Positions 36,586 through 47,160 of a stretch of 64,000 nucleotides of DNA are shown in pieces. The position numbers and the translations under genes were made by a program. The first letter of the stretch is position 1; each line of letters starts with the position of its first letter. Under the pieces are notes generated by a model. The model worked only from the letters and a program-made list of their open reading frames with translations, had not been told where the DNA came from and searched no databases. Origin of the DNA: Welwitschia mirabilis (lineage: Eukaryota > Gnetophyta > Gnetopsida > Welwitschiales); the NCBI GenBank assembly GCA_051453625.1, contig JBOZIK010000001.1, forward strand, positions 151,085,996 through 151,149,995, in the 5' to 3' direction.

Positions 36586-36885
36586 TTAAGTAAAGTTTGA
36601 AAGGTAATCGACAAATTGATTTTCACTTCTTGTAAGGGCTAGGATCTCAAAATGATCAAATGTAAAAAGAGACCTTTTTATGTCTTTAGGGTAAAGGCCT
36701 AAAACTTTTGATCTCACTTCATATTTACCTAATACTTGGATAACCACTAACTGAAAATCACCAAAAATGCATCCTGAAACCAACTTGAATGGTAAGAGTT
36801 ATTCCTCTTGATATGGCTTTGCATTTAGTAATATTATTTTTGCAAGGGAAGTTCAACTTAATGGAAAATAGTAAACTTATTTTAT
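36586..36885 (-). pseudogene. RNase H pseudogene of the Tat-type element
   Basis: The 65-codon minus frame 36783-36586 reads GDFQLVVIQVLGKYEVRS, then FDHFEILALTRSENQFVDYL. These are the C-terminal half of a Tat-clade RNase H: a GDSQLV block with its Asp kept, and the DALA-like end with its Asp kept. The preceding part (NNITKCKAISRGITL) extends it to about 36870. It stops there, where the leader of copy C begins on the other strand, so the upstream RT is missing. Confidence 0.8.
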
Positions 36886-36904
36886 TTTTTTAAAGAAAAA
36901 AACT

Positions 36905-37290
36905 ACTTTTGTTTAGATTATTTATTTAAATTAGTGCTATTTTTTATATCTTAATTTAAAGTAGATTTATTTCTGTAACTCTAATTGTCATCTTATCTGT
37001 CGTCCCCATGACCTGAGAGGATGACAGTCTAAATATTTTTTTGTGTTTTTGCATTTTTTGAATTTTCTTTTTCATAAAATAAATTTCCTGTCATCCTTCT
37101 TATCATCTACATGACATCCTAGATAATAGTCTGCATTTTTCTGTAGCTTTTATAATTTTGGATTTTTCATTTACTATGATCATCATCCCACTTATCGCTC
37201 CCCCAACCATATGGATAACAGACTGCTATTTTTTATTTCTTCATTTTGGTTAGTTTTTTGAGCATGTAGGGATATGGTGAATTCTAGTAA
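36905..37290 (+). other. 5' untranslated region of copy C (LTR and PBS missing)
   Basis: From 'ttatttaaattagtgctat' it follows the copy D leader (45085 onward). The expected PBS and LTR upstream are absent: the Tat fragment abuts directly near 36890. Contains three palindromic modules. Confidence 0.7.
36986..37224. repeat. three palindromic modules, copy C 5' UTR
   Basis: Starts at 36986, 37089 and 37182 (spacing 103 and 93 bp). Each is separated by T-rich filler such as 'tttttgcattttttgaattt', so the whole resembles a tandem repeat of about 95-100 bp. Confidence 0.7.
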
Positions 37291-38152
37291 GAATATGAAA
37301 TATCAGAAAGAATAGAATCTGATTGAAGAAAATATTAGAGAGGAATTATTAAACTTTGAACTAAACCTAGGTATGCACACCATAGATATGCAAATTCCTA
37401 GAATTGAAGAAGATGGTTTTTCTGCTTTTATTATTTTAGAACTAGATTTTATAAAAGAAAATTATAGTGTACAAGGAAATCATATTATTTCTTTGAAAAT
37501 GTCAAATGTTTCAAAAATGTTACAAAAAAAAAAGCAAGTTACTTCTTCTAACAATCCGATTGTAATAGGAACGTCTTCTTTGAATGTGAACATAATGCTT
37601 AGAGATGTAATTCGTAATAAAAAAATGTGAAATTCAAAATTTTTTTGGTTTACTCTTAGAGAAAATATATAATTAAGGAATTTAAGTGCTTATCCAACTT
37701 TTTTGAGGGAACCAAAACAAGATCCTTTTCAACATCTAGATGACATAGAATAAATTGTGCTTACATTAGGAAATGGAAAAAAATATATTAGTGATCATAC
37801 TTACATGATTATTTTTCTAGTTACCCTTAGAGGGAGAGCAAAAATTTGGCTCAAAACCATCCCACATAAAAGCCTTAAATCTTGGAGTGAAGTGCAAGAG
37901 GTTTTTATTAAAAAAATTTTAAGTGAAAGTACTATGAGGAAGAGAAGAAAATAAGTAACCAAGTTCCAATAACAAACTCATGAGGATTATGCAGTCACTT
38001 ATGAATATTTTATAATAGCTAGCCATTCCAACCCTATTAATGAATTTCATAAAGAAGAGCTAGTGGATTATTCTTATAGTGGATTAAATGCTTCAACCAA
38101 ATAACTTATAGACTTTTATTGTGAAGGCAACCTGTTGATCTTAAGGCTAGAT

Positions 38153-38279
38153 GATACATGGAGTATGCTAGAGAATTTAGTGGAAATAAGTCAAATTTGG
38201 CCTAAGCCCACTAAGTAAAACTATACTGTAAAACAAATTCTAAAAGATCTAAAAGAAGTAAAGAATGACAAGGAAGAAG
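38153..38279 (+). repeat. 127-bp sequence repeated across gap, left copy
   Basis: Same as 38380-38506 except for two single-base differences. The other gypsy copies have this gag segment only once, so the duplication is most likely two unmerged contig ends. Confidence 0.9.
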
Positions 38280-38379
38280 NNNNNNNNNNNNNNNNNNNNN
38301 NNNNNNNNNNNNNNNNNNNNNNNNNNNNNNNNNNNNNNNNNNNNNNNNNNNNNNNNNNNNNNNNNNNNNNNNNNNNNNN
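38280..38379. other. assembly gap, 100 N
   Basis: Placeholder gap flanked by a 127-bp near-identical repeat; the true gap length is probably negative (overlap). Confidence 0.95.
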
Positions 38380-38506
38380 GATACATGGAGTATGCTAGAG
38401 AATTTAGTGGAAATAAGTCAACTTTGGCCTAAGCCCACTAAGTAAAACTAGACTGTAAAACAAATTCTAAAAGATCTAAAAGAAGTAAAGAATGACAAGG
38501 AAGAAG
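38380..38506 (+). repeat. 127-bp sequence repeated across gap, right copy
   Basis: Counterpart of 38153-38279. The two differences could be allelic or sequencing errors. Confidence 0.9.
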
Positions 38507-38960
38507 AAAGAGGGGATTTAAGTAATTTGATAAAATATTTTACTACTAATTTGGAGAAATATAGTCAAATGATAGTTGATGGAAAAGTAGTTAGGAATGA
38601 AACCTCAACTTCTAATTGTGAACTTTGTAAAGATGACTTCCATCCAACAAAAGAATATCCTTTGCTTTGAACATGCAAAAAAAAGATGTTTAAAGAAGTG
38701 TGTGCCCTTAATCAAAGAACACCTAACTTTAAGAACTAACCATAATTTCAACAAAAATCAAGTGGGTAACCTTAATGAAAACCATTTGAAAATATATTTA
38801 TGAATTCTAACTTTCAATCAAGTTTTCAACAAAATCTAAATGATCCACTTAGATAATCCATTGAGGAAATGAGAAAATTACAAGAGAAAAGAAATAGCAA
38901 CATTGAAAACTTAGTGAATATGTTTCAATAAATAATTCTTGCTAACCAAAAACTACAAGA

Positions 38961-40321
38961 ATCCCTTTCTTTCCAACCAATGCCCAATCTAAATGAAGTT
39001 AGAAAAGATTTAAAAATTGTTACAAAAAGTGGAAAAGATACAACACCTCCTACTCATAAGGTTTTAGCATCTAAACAAAATGAAGCAAATGAGGAAGATG
39101 ATGTAGAAATATTAGAATCTTATATTCTTTTTTCCACATCATCTACTAAAGCCTCCATCAAATATAATTTAAAATAAAATAAAGGAAAGAAACCATCCAC
39201 TCCTTGGCTTGATAGATTAAACACGAATCCTATGTTTGATGAACACCTATAAGCCTTAATGCAAGAAGTCAACATCTACCTACCATTTTGAAAACTCTTG
39301 CAAGAAAACCTCAAATATTCTAAGTTATGAAAAGACATAGTAAGAAGAAAGTAAAAATATGTCATTTCTAGTAAATTTGTTTTGCTCAATCTCTTTCTAA
39401 CTTAATTATGAAAAAATGTTCTAAATTCAAAAATCCTAGGGCTATAACTATTAATGTTACCTTAGAAGAAACAAAAGAATTAGAAATCCTTTAATTAACA
39501 TAGGTACAAGTGTAAACATCATTCCTCTTCATATATGTAAAAGAATTGGGTTAGAAAGTAGAGTTGAACCTACATCTATCATCCTAGAGTTAGCTAATAC
39601 CTCAATTAAGAAATCTTTAAGAATTATTAAAGATCTAGTTATCTAAATTAAAGAATGTTTTTATCCTATTGATTTTTCCATAATTGAAATAGAGCATGAT
39701 GGAGGATATTCACTACTTCTAGGAAGAGACTTTTGTGCTATTACTTGTTATATCAGAATGATGAGATGCCACTTTGACAATAAAGAAATTACCATTAGAG
39801 TTTTTAATGCTACTAAAAAAGACACAAGAACTAATTTCAACATTGAAGATGGTTTGAAACCAACTTTGTTTTTACAACATCAACCCTTAGAAGAGATATT
39901 TATCATGCTACATAAACCAACTTTGTATGATGACCTAACTGAAATAAACTATCTTAAGTTTGAGGATGAAGTTTTTTAAGATGAGGAAGAAATGCAACAT
40001 CTATACTCAATAGAAAATCTTTTTGAAGAATGTCATCCCATGACTATTGTTTCTACAACAGATAGGATAACAATTCAACATAATACCCATGAGCTTAAAA
40101 AATTATCCCAAGATCTAAAATACATATTTCTATCTGAAATTAAACCCTTGATAATTAGTGACCTTCTTACTCCTCAACAAGAATTAGATTTGACTTCACT
40201 CTTAGAATCAAATAAAAATGCCTTTGCTTGGACACATAAAGACTTAAACGCCATTCCTCTTTATATACTTCAACATAAAATTCATCTTGAATACAATGTC
40301 AAACCTGTTAGGAAACCCTAA
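38961..40321 (+). pseudogene. gag-protease hinge, protease and linker, copy C
   Basis: The hinge with an open frame at 38980-39177 is acidic and Lys-rich. STPWLDRLNTNP and MQEVNI mark the conserved spacer to protease. The protease active site near 39490-39535 reads PLINIGTSVNIIPL: the catalytic Asp is Asn. Two longer frames, 39758-39979 and 39992-40321, cover the linker to RT. The second includes one palindromic module in coding frame (40031-40074) and ends in the conserved IHLEYN-VKPVRKP segment at the RT entrance. Confidence 0.8.
40031..40074. repeat. palindromic module inside pol linker, copy C
   Basis: GTCATCCCATGACTATTG..ACAGATAGGATAAC. It is translated in frame as CHPMTIVSTTDRIT within a 109-codon open stretch. 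Confidence 0.6.
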
Positions 40322-41100
40322 AGAAGACTAAATCCAACCCTTAAACAAATTGTTAAAAATGAAATAATTAAACTTATGGATGCTAGAATTAGTTATGCCA
40401 TAGTTAATAGTGAGTGGATTAGACCTTTAATAGTAGTGGTAAAGAAAGGAGGGAAATTGGAAAATGTGCATCAATTTTAGAAAACTTAATGAGGTCACCA
40501 AAAAAATATCATTGTCCTTTACGCTTTTTTGATCAAGTTCTTAATAGAATCTGAGATCATGCCTCTTATTGTTTACTGGATGGGTATAGTGGTTATAATC
40601 AAATATGTATAGCAAGTGAAGACAAAGCTAAAACTACCTTCACATCTCCTTTCAGAATCTTTTCTTTTAAATGAATGCTCTTTGGACTTTGCAATGCCCC
40701 TAGAACCTTTCAAAGAGCTATGATGGGAATCTTTTCTAATATGATAGAAGACTCTATTGAAATATTTAAGGATGAGTTCTCCATCTTTGGTAATACTTTT
40801 GAATAAACTATAATGAGTTTAAAAAAGGTCCTTGATTAATGTATTGATAGTGGTTTACAGTTGAGCTAGGAAAAGAGTTTCTTTCTTGTCCAACATGGAA
40901 TTGTTTAAAGTTATCACATTTCAAAAGAAGGTATTAGGATTAACCCCATAAAAGTAGACATTATTAAAAAGCTTAACCCTCTAACAGATATTAAACAAGT
41001 TAGATCTTTTGTTCAACATGCCAGTTTTTATTGCCAATTCATCTATGACTATGCTAAAACTTATAAATCTTTTTACTCATTACTTGAAAAGGATGTTAAA
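40322..41100 (+). pseudogene. reverse transcriptase pseudogene, copy C
   Basis: RT with the LDGYSGYNQ block near 40574 (first Asp kept), FGLCNAPRTFQRAMMG near 40681, and the catalytic box changed to IFKDEFSIFG (about 40760-40790), so the second Asp is Glu. Stops include 'tag' for Trp in the LSWEKS motif of the family. Confidence 0.85.
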
Positions 41101-41640
41101 TTTGGTGGACCAATTCTTGTCAACTTGCTTTTAAAACTCTTAAGGAAAACATCTCTTTTGAATCTATTATCACATGTCTTGATTGGACTAAAGACTTTGA
41201 ACTTATGTGCGATGTAAGCAATGTTGTTGTGGGCGGATTCTTGGTAAAAAATATGAGAATGATTTCAAAGTTATATCTTACCTTAGCAAAACTTTGATAA
41301 GTGCCCAATCCAACTACACTACAAGTAAGAGTAAATTGCTTGCTATTATCTTTTATTTAGATCATCTTTGACACTATCTCCTTGGCTTCCATATCAATGT
41401 TTACATGAACCATGCAACCATATGCTATCTCACAACTAAAAAATATTTAAGTGTTAGACTTATTAGATGGATTATTTTAATGTGATAATTTAATATTACC
41501 AACATTAATAAGACTAGAAAACATAACAACATTGCTAATTATCATTCTTGACTTACTTGCTACTTTGAGAAAACTCCCATTAATGAATCCTTTTCTAATG
41601 AATTAAACAACTTTATGCTATATTTTCTTTTTACCTCACT
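41101..41640 (+). pseudogene. RNase H pseudogene, copy C
   Basis: LMCDVSNVVVG near 41201, a degraded Glu block near 41326, and VYMNHATICYL near 41399, where the third Asp is Asn. RLIRWI and a decayed DHLS follow. A 62-codon minus-strand frame here is a shadow. Confidence 0.75.
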
Positions 41641-42277
41641 CCTTGATATGCTAACATCATCAATTATGTAGTGACTATGAAAACTCCTCATCATTAGAAC
41701 CATAGTCAACGCAAAACTTTTCTTCATAGGATTGGTGGCTATGAGTGGACTGAGCTACATCTTTATAAACATTGCAAAGAACAAATTATGCATAAATGTG
41801 TGCTTAAATGGGAAATATTAGACATTTTAAAACTTTATCATGGTGAATTTTGTAGGAAATACTTTAGTAGTCAAAAGACCATCATGAAAATTTTTCACTT
41901 TAGTTTTTATTAGCCAACTATTTATAAGGATTCATTTGACTTTTCTTGGAAGTGTGATGCTTTTCAACATTATGGTAGTCTCACTCATTATTATGATTTA
42001 CCCCTTAAACCTATACTTGAATGTAAACTTTTTAATTGCTGGGAAATCAACTTTATAGTCCCAATTTCACCACCTTCTAATGAGAAAAATTATATTTTAG
42101 TAGTTGTGTATTATGTTACTAAGTGGGTTAAAGCTACTCTTGCCATAAAACATGATACTTGAACCATTTGAAACTTTATTTGAACTCATATTTTTTAAAG
42201 ATTTGGTTTTCCACAAATTATCATTAGTAATCAAGGAATCCACTTCATTAATAACCTATTCTAAAAACTTCTTCTAT
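41641..42277 (+). pseudogene. integrase pseudogene, copy C, cut by N gap
   Basis: HHCC finger near 41837-41985 (LYHGEFCRKYFSSQ, with the second His changed to Tyr and the CDAC pair partly lost). In the core, both first acids are gone: WEINFIVPI (Asp to Asn) and IISNQGIHF (Asp to Asn). Sequence stops at the gap before the Glu region. Frames drawn across the gap are artefacts. Confidence 0.8.
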
Positions 42278-42377
42278 NNNNNNNNNNNNNNNNNNNNNNN
42301 NNNNNNNNNNNNNNNNNNNNNNNNNNNNNNNNNNNNNNNNNNNNNNNNNNNNNNNNNNNNNNNNNNNNNNNNNNNNN
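42278..42377. other. assembly gap, 100 N, hiding about 1.46 kb by homology
   Basis: The left flank aligns to 50352 and the right flank to 51809 of copy D, so the end of pol and the first part of the 3' region are missing. Confidence 0.95.
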
Positions 42378-43682
42378 ACTTTATGAATTTTTACATTATC
42401 ATACTTCCTTATTAGGTGATTGTATGATTTCTTTCAAGGAATTTTGCCAGGGTGGAATTTTAAGAAGGTAAAAAAATCTTCTTCATGTTCTGAGTTGTCC
42501 ATTTTCATTATGTTTTTCTTAATTTTCAAATTTATTACCATATTTTTTTCTACATACTAATTAGGACCTAATCATTTGGTAGTTCTCTAGTTGTCTTCTT
42601 ATTTTCACTCATAGTTTTTCTTTATAAGGATTGTTTTTCTTTTTAGCACTTTCACTTGATGCATTTCTTTCACTTTGATTGTTGTGTTTCTTTTGTTTTA
42701 TGCTAATGTTTTTCTATTTGTTCTTTGGTTTTACATACATCCACTTATAGATCTTGAATTCTCATAGCGTTTGGAATATATTTGCAAAATACTTCTAAGC
42801 CCTGCTTTTTTCTACTTAATGCATTCTTATGTCTCATAAGCCTCTTTCACCATGATTATGTTTTTTCCAGATATTTCTTTACTTTTTACCATCTTTTTAT
42901 TTTTCTACTATTTTTTGATGGCTTGCTTGCTTTCAACCTTTTTTAGATTCTTCTTAATCTATCTAATCATCTCATTTGCCCACTGTTGTTTCATGTCTGT
43001 TGTTCCCATAATAGACAGGATGATAGTCATCCTTTTTACTTTGTGTAATCTAGGACGTCTTACTTTCCTTGTGGTGGGAGTGGGGCAAGGGGGCAAGACA
43101 CGTTTTTGAGATTTCTCCTGAGATAGTAAGCAAAAATTTATAATTTTTAAATTTAAAAGGAGTATTTTGAACTTTCATAATACATATTTATGATGAGTTA
43201 TTTGGATATGATTTTATGTTACTTGAATACATTTCATGTACTTTATTTAGCAAGAGAATAGTAGCACACTCACTGATTTTCCAAGAGCTATGTTTCAGAT
43301 TATCTAAAGGAAAAGAATGCCTTGATTACTCTTTTATCTTGCCCTTGTAGAAAACATTAATGAACTTTTCATGTGTCATTCTTTGATATTATTAAACATC
43401 AGATTTAGCATTACTTTCTTAAATTATTCTTATACATTATCATTTTTTAAACTATTATTATTACATTCCATTATTTGTTTATGTGTATGACATTCATTTG
43501 ATTCACTGTGATGTGTTTAAGTAGGGGGCTTATGAATATAGTAATAATCATATCAGTTAATGAAATGTTGTTGTCTATTCCTACATGATAAAATTGAACT
43601 TAAATTCCATTTCTCTAGTTAATGATATCTTAGTCAAATTGCCTTACAATATAGTTGATCGTTCACTTTGTTGATGACTGAC
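42378..43682 (+). other. noncoding 3' region of copy C (partial)
   Basis: Matches 51809-52980 in copy D and the equivalent parts of A2 and B. One palindromic module lies at 42991-43030. The 85-codon open frame 42852-43109 is hydrophobic T-rich sequence with no counterpart in other copies and is not taken as a gene. Confidence 0.65.
42991..43030. repeat. palindromic module, copy C 3' region
   Basis: TCATGTCTGTTGTTCCCATA-ATAGACAGGATGATAG; the homologous module in copy D is at 52311. Confidence 0.65.
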
Positions 43683-43701
43683 AAGGCCAAGTAGGAGGCT
43701 A
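43683..43701 (+). other. polypurine tract, copy C
   Basis: AAGGCCAAGTAGGAGGCTA, directly followed by the LTR start TGTTGTG. Confidence 0.75.
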
Positions 43702-43935
43702 TGTTGTGATACCAATTTTTAGAAATTTTATGGTATATTTAAAATAACTTTTTATAACATTATATAGGTTTAGATGTAATTCTCCTAATTATGGAGAGTC
43801 AATAGTATAATAAAAAAACATGTAATTATTGGCATAATTTGAGGCATTTCAAGCATCTTCTGATACTTAGCATGTTGAAGGAATACTAATGATCAAGAGG
43901 GCTGGTTCAACTTACTTGAGGAGCTTTGGAAAGAT

Positions 43936-44201
43936 GTCATTTCCATAGTCATCCTCATGATAGAAGGGATAATAGCACTATCCCTCCCTATTACAACAAC
44001 AACATGAACTGGAGGTTGGAGCCAATAAAAACCCTTTTCTATGGAGGTATCATTCCCATTATCATCCCCATGATAAGAGGGATGACGACGACATATTTAT
44101 AGCTAACTAGAGGGCCAATTGTAATGCCTAAAGCTAATTAATTATTTATTGCTAAGGGTCATCATCCCCAGTGTTGTCCCTAATGCTATTAGAATGATAA
44201 C
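43936..44201. repeat. three palindromic modules, shared C/D LTR
   Basis: Starts at 43936, 44049 and 44161 (spacing 113 and 112 bp). The middle copy is the best preserved in the window: ATCATTCCC, ATCATCCCCATGATA, GAGGGATGACGAC. Confidence 0.8.
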
Positions 44202-44327
44202 TGTTTTATATATGTGGGACTAAATTATTTTGTAATGGGATCATGTTCCCTACTTAGGCTACTAAGGTTTTCTCTCTGACTTCTAAGGTTATGTTTTTAG
44301 AACTTTCAATGTAAAACTATAAATACC

Positions 44328-44335
44328 CCCTCTTG
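44328..44335 (+). promoter_or_regulatory. LTR TATA box, shared C/D LTR
   Basis: TATAAATA followed by 'ccccctcttgtcctcac', the same position as in the LTRs of B and D. Confidence 0.75.
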
Positions 44336-45003
44336 TCCTCACTTCCATTTCATCTTTTGTATCTGATATGCTTATGATAGAAGATTGAAGGACAAGAGGT
44401 CCATTCCTTAAATATAGAAAGGATTTTTCTTGGTGTTAGACTAATTCTCTTCCATTGAGGTGCTATTTTTCTATTGTAAGTGGATGTAAAGTTCTTTAAA
44501 TTAATATAATTACTATTTTTATTTTAATTCTATGAATGTTCCTTATGGTTTAAGTTGGTTATAGTTAAGTGATAGATCTATGACTTATTTATATCATAAA
44601 GGAAAGCTTTGTTAAGGTTAACCTTAGCTAGTAGTAGTAGATTTGTATTACATTTCCATTTCATTTCATATCGCATATTGCATATTCTTACTTGGATAGA
44701 TCTTATATTTTATATTCATTAAGAACTATTGAATGCTCTTCTTAATTGATAGAAGTTATAGAGAAAGTAGTCTTTGTGACAGAAGGACTAGAATCTAAAT
44801 AGGATCCATTTTCATTTCCATTCCTTGCATTTCATATTCATTTAATCTTGCATTACATTTACTTATTTATTTCCTTCCAGACTTTATAAGACAAAAGACT
44901 AAAAATACTTTGAAAAATTAATTCTCTAACTCTAAGCCAGTTATATAATTTACAGGTTTACCTAAAGGACTTTAAGATTGCATATATTTACACTGCAACA
45001 TTT

Positions 45004-45021
45004 TGGTGTCGTTGTCAGCGA
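45004..45021 (+). promoter_or_regulatory. primer binding site, copy D
   Basis: TGGTGTCGTTGTCAGCGA, three bases after the LTR end. Differences from the tRNA-Asp complement TGGCGCCGTTGCCGGGGA are mostly transitions. Confidence 0.8.
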
Positions 45022-45545
45022 AGGCCGAAAGGAGCTAAGAGGATTGTCACTAACTAGATAAGTACTTGAATCCTCTGTTCAGGTTATTTATTTACATTAG
45101 TACTATATTATTTTGGCTTAGGTTAAACTAGGTTTATTTTTGCAACTTTATTTTCCACAATTTTTTTTAGAGAACCTATCATTTTCTCTATCATTCCAAC
45201 AACCAAGGACATAATAGTTTAATATTTTAAAATTAGCTTTTGTCTTTTGCAATTTTTCTCTATTTTTCTTTATAATATATTGTCATTTTGTCTATCATTC
45301 ACATGACTAGAAAAATGACAATCCTAAAATTTTTCTACATTTTTTATATTTTATTTTTCATAAAATAAATTAATTATCATTCTTTCTATTGTTCACATAA
45401 TAGTTCAGATAATAGTCTTTTAGAATTTCTATATTTTAGGAATTTTTTTTTATTGTGATCATTGTCCTTTCTATTGTCCACATGATAGTCGGGATGATGG
45501 TCTGTTGTTTTTTATCTTGTCTTTTTATTAGTTGTTTAGGCATGT
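45022..45545 (+). other. 5' untranslated region of copy D
   Basis: Leader with three palindromic modules and T-rich spacers, ending at the 'aggcatgtagagatatgg' block shared with C and E. Confidence 0.7.
45281..45504. repeat. three palindromic modules, copy D 5' UTR
   Basis: Starts at 45281, 45376 and 45459 (spacing 95 and 83 bp). The third reads CATTGTCC..TTGTCCACATGATAG..GGGATGATGG. Confidence 0.7.
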
Positions 45546-47160
45546 AGAGATATGGTAAATTCTAGTAAGAAGACAAAGTATCAAAGAAAATAAAACTTTG
45601 TTGAAGAAAACATCAAAGAAGGATTATTTTACTTCGAGCTAAATCTAAGTACGCACACCTCAATTATGCAAATTTTGAGAATTTAAGAACAAGATTTTTC
45701 TTCTTTTATTATTTTAGAATCAGATTTTGTAAAAGAAAATTATAATGTAGAAATTGGTCATATTATTTCTTTAAATATTTTGAACATATCGAAAGCATCA
45801 CAAAAACAAAAATAAGTTACTTCATCTAATGCTCCAATAATAATAATGACTTTTTCTTCAAATGCGAACATTGCTCTTAGGGATTTAATTGCTAATCGAA
45901 AATGTGAAATTCAAAATCCTTTTGATTTACCTCTTGGAGATGATGTAAAACTAAGAAATTTAAGTGCTTATCCAACTTTTTTGGGGAAACCAGAGGAAGA
46001 TTCTTTTCAACATTTACCTGACATTAAGCAACTTGTTTTTACCTTAGAAAATGGAAAAAAACATATTAGTGACTAAACTTACATGATTATTTTTCTAATT
46101 ACCCTTAGATGAAGAGCAAAATTTTGGCTCAAAACCATCTCACATAAAAGCCTTAAATCTTGGAGTCAAGTACAAAAAGTGTTTATCAAAATATTTTTGA
46201 GTAAGAGTTCTATGAGGGAAAAAAAAAAGTAACCAAGTTTCAATAACAAACTCATAAGAACTATGCAATAGCTTATGAACATTTTATAATTACTAGTCAT
46301 TCTAACCTTATTAATGAATTTCATGAATAAGAGCTAGTAGATTACTTATATAGTGCATTAAATGCTTCAACAAAACAACTTATGGATTTTTCTTATAGAG
46401 GCAACTTGTTGAACTTAAGCCTAGATGATGCATGGAGTGTGCTTAAAAATTTGATAGAAATAAGTCAAACTTGGCCTAAATTCACTAAAGAAAATCATAC
46501 AGTAGGATAAATTCTAAAAGATTTAAAAGAAGTGAATCATAACAAGGAAGAAGAAAGAAAGGATTTAACCAACTTAATGAAAGATTTTACTACTACTTTG
46601 AAGAAGTATACTCAAATGATAGTTGATGTAAAAGTAGTAAGGAATAAAACCTTAACTTCAAATTTTGAACTTTGTGAAGATGACTATCATTTAACAAAAG
46701 AATGTCCTTTGTTATCAACTTGTAAAGAAAAGATGATTGAGGAAATGTGTTCCTTCAACTAAAGAACACCTAACTTTAAGAACCAACTAAAATTCCAATA
46801 AAGATTAGGTGGACAGCCTCAATGGAAATCATTTAAAAATAGATTTAAGAATTCCAACTTTCAACTAAATTTTCAACAACATTTGAATGATCCCCTTAGA
46901 GAATCTATAGAATAGATGAGAAAAGTATAGGAGAAAACTAATAGCAACTTTAAGAAACTAGTAAATGTGCTTTAACAAACAATGCTTACCAACTAAAAAC
47001 CATAAGGTCCTCTTGCTTCTCAACCAGTGCCCAACCTAAATGAAGTTAGAAGAGATTTAAAAACAGTGACAAGAAATGAAAAGGATACAACACATCCTAC
47101 CCATGAGGTTTTAACTTATAAATAAATGAAACAAATGAGAAAGATGATATGGAAATTTTA
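45546..47160 (+). pseudogene. gag pseudogene, copy D
   Basis: The N-terminal frame 45846-46076 (76 codons) includes ALRDLIANRKCEIQNPFDLP and LRNLSAYPTFLGKPEEDSF. After one stop the capsid core reads RAKFWLKTISHKSLKSW (about 46109-46164). The zinc-knuckle region is in the open frame 46532-46762: FELCEDDYHLTKEC, so only the first Cys is lost. The hinge follows. Relatively few lesions; the best gag for building a family consensus. Confidence 0.85.

Larger units (their letters stand above)
37291..38960 (+). pseudogene. gag pseudogene, copy C (contains N gap and an assembly duplication)
   Basis: Gag of the Athila-like family. The N-terminal stretch has an 85-codon open frame at 37373-37630. The capsid core at 37757-37954 reads RGRAKIWLKTIPHKSLKSW, a standard retrotransposon gag signature. 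The zinc knuckle near 38610-38660 reads CELCKDDFHPTKEY, with the last Cys changed to Tyr. A short heptad-like helix (EEMRKLQEKRNSNIENLV) follows near 38862. A 100-N gap at 38280 sits in the middle, and 127 bp are duplicated across it. Some stops. Confidence 0.85.
43702..45000 (+). mobile_element. LTR shared by copies C (3') and D (5')
   Basis: Sharp borders: TGTTGTGATACC after the PPT of C, and ACACTGCAACA before the PBS of D. At 1299 bp it is about as long as the D 3' LTR. It contains three palindromic modules, a TATA box, and the 'cattgaggtgcta' block near 44453 found in all family LTRs. Because both a PPT and a PBS flank it, this single LTR serves two internal regions. Confidence 0.9.

Noticed and set aside
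42152-42415. 87-codon open frame
   Set aside because: Runs through the 100-N gap; the left part is an off-frame reading of integrase.
42852-43109. 85-codon hydrophobic open frame as a possible env protein
   Set aside because: No open frame at the homologous place in copies A2, B or D; hydrophobicity follows from T-rich DNA.
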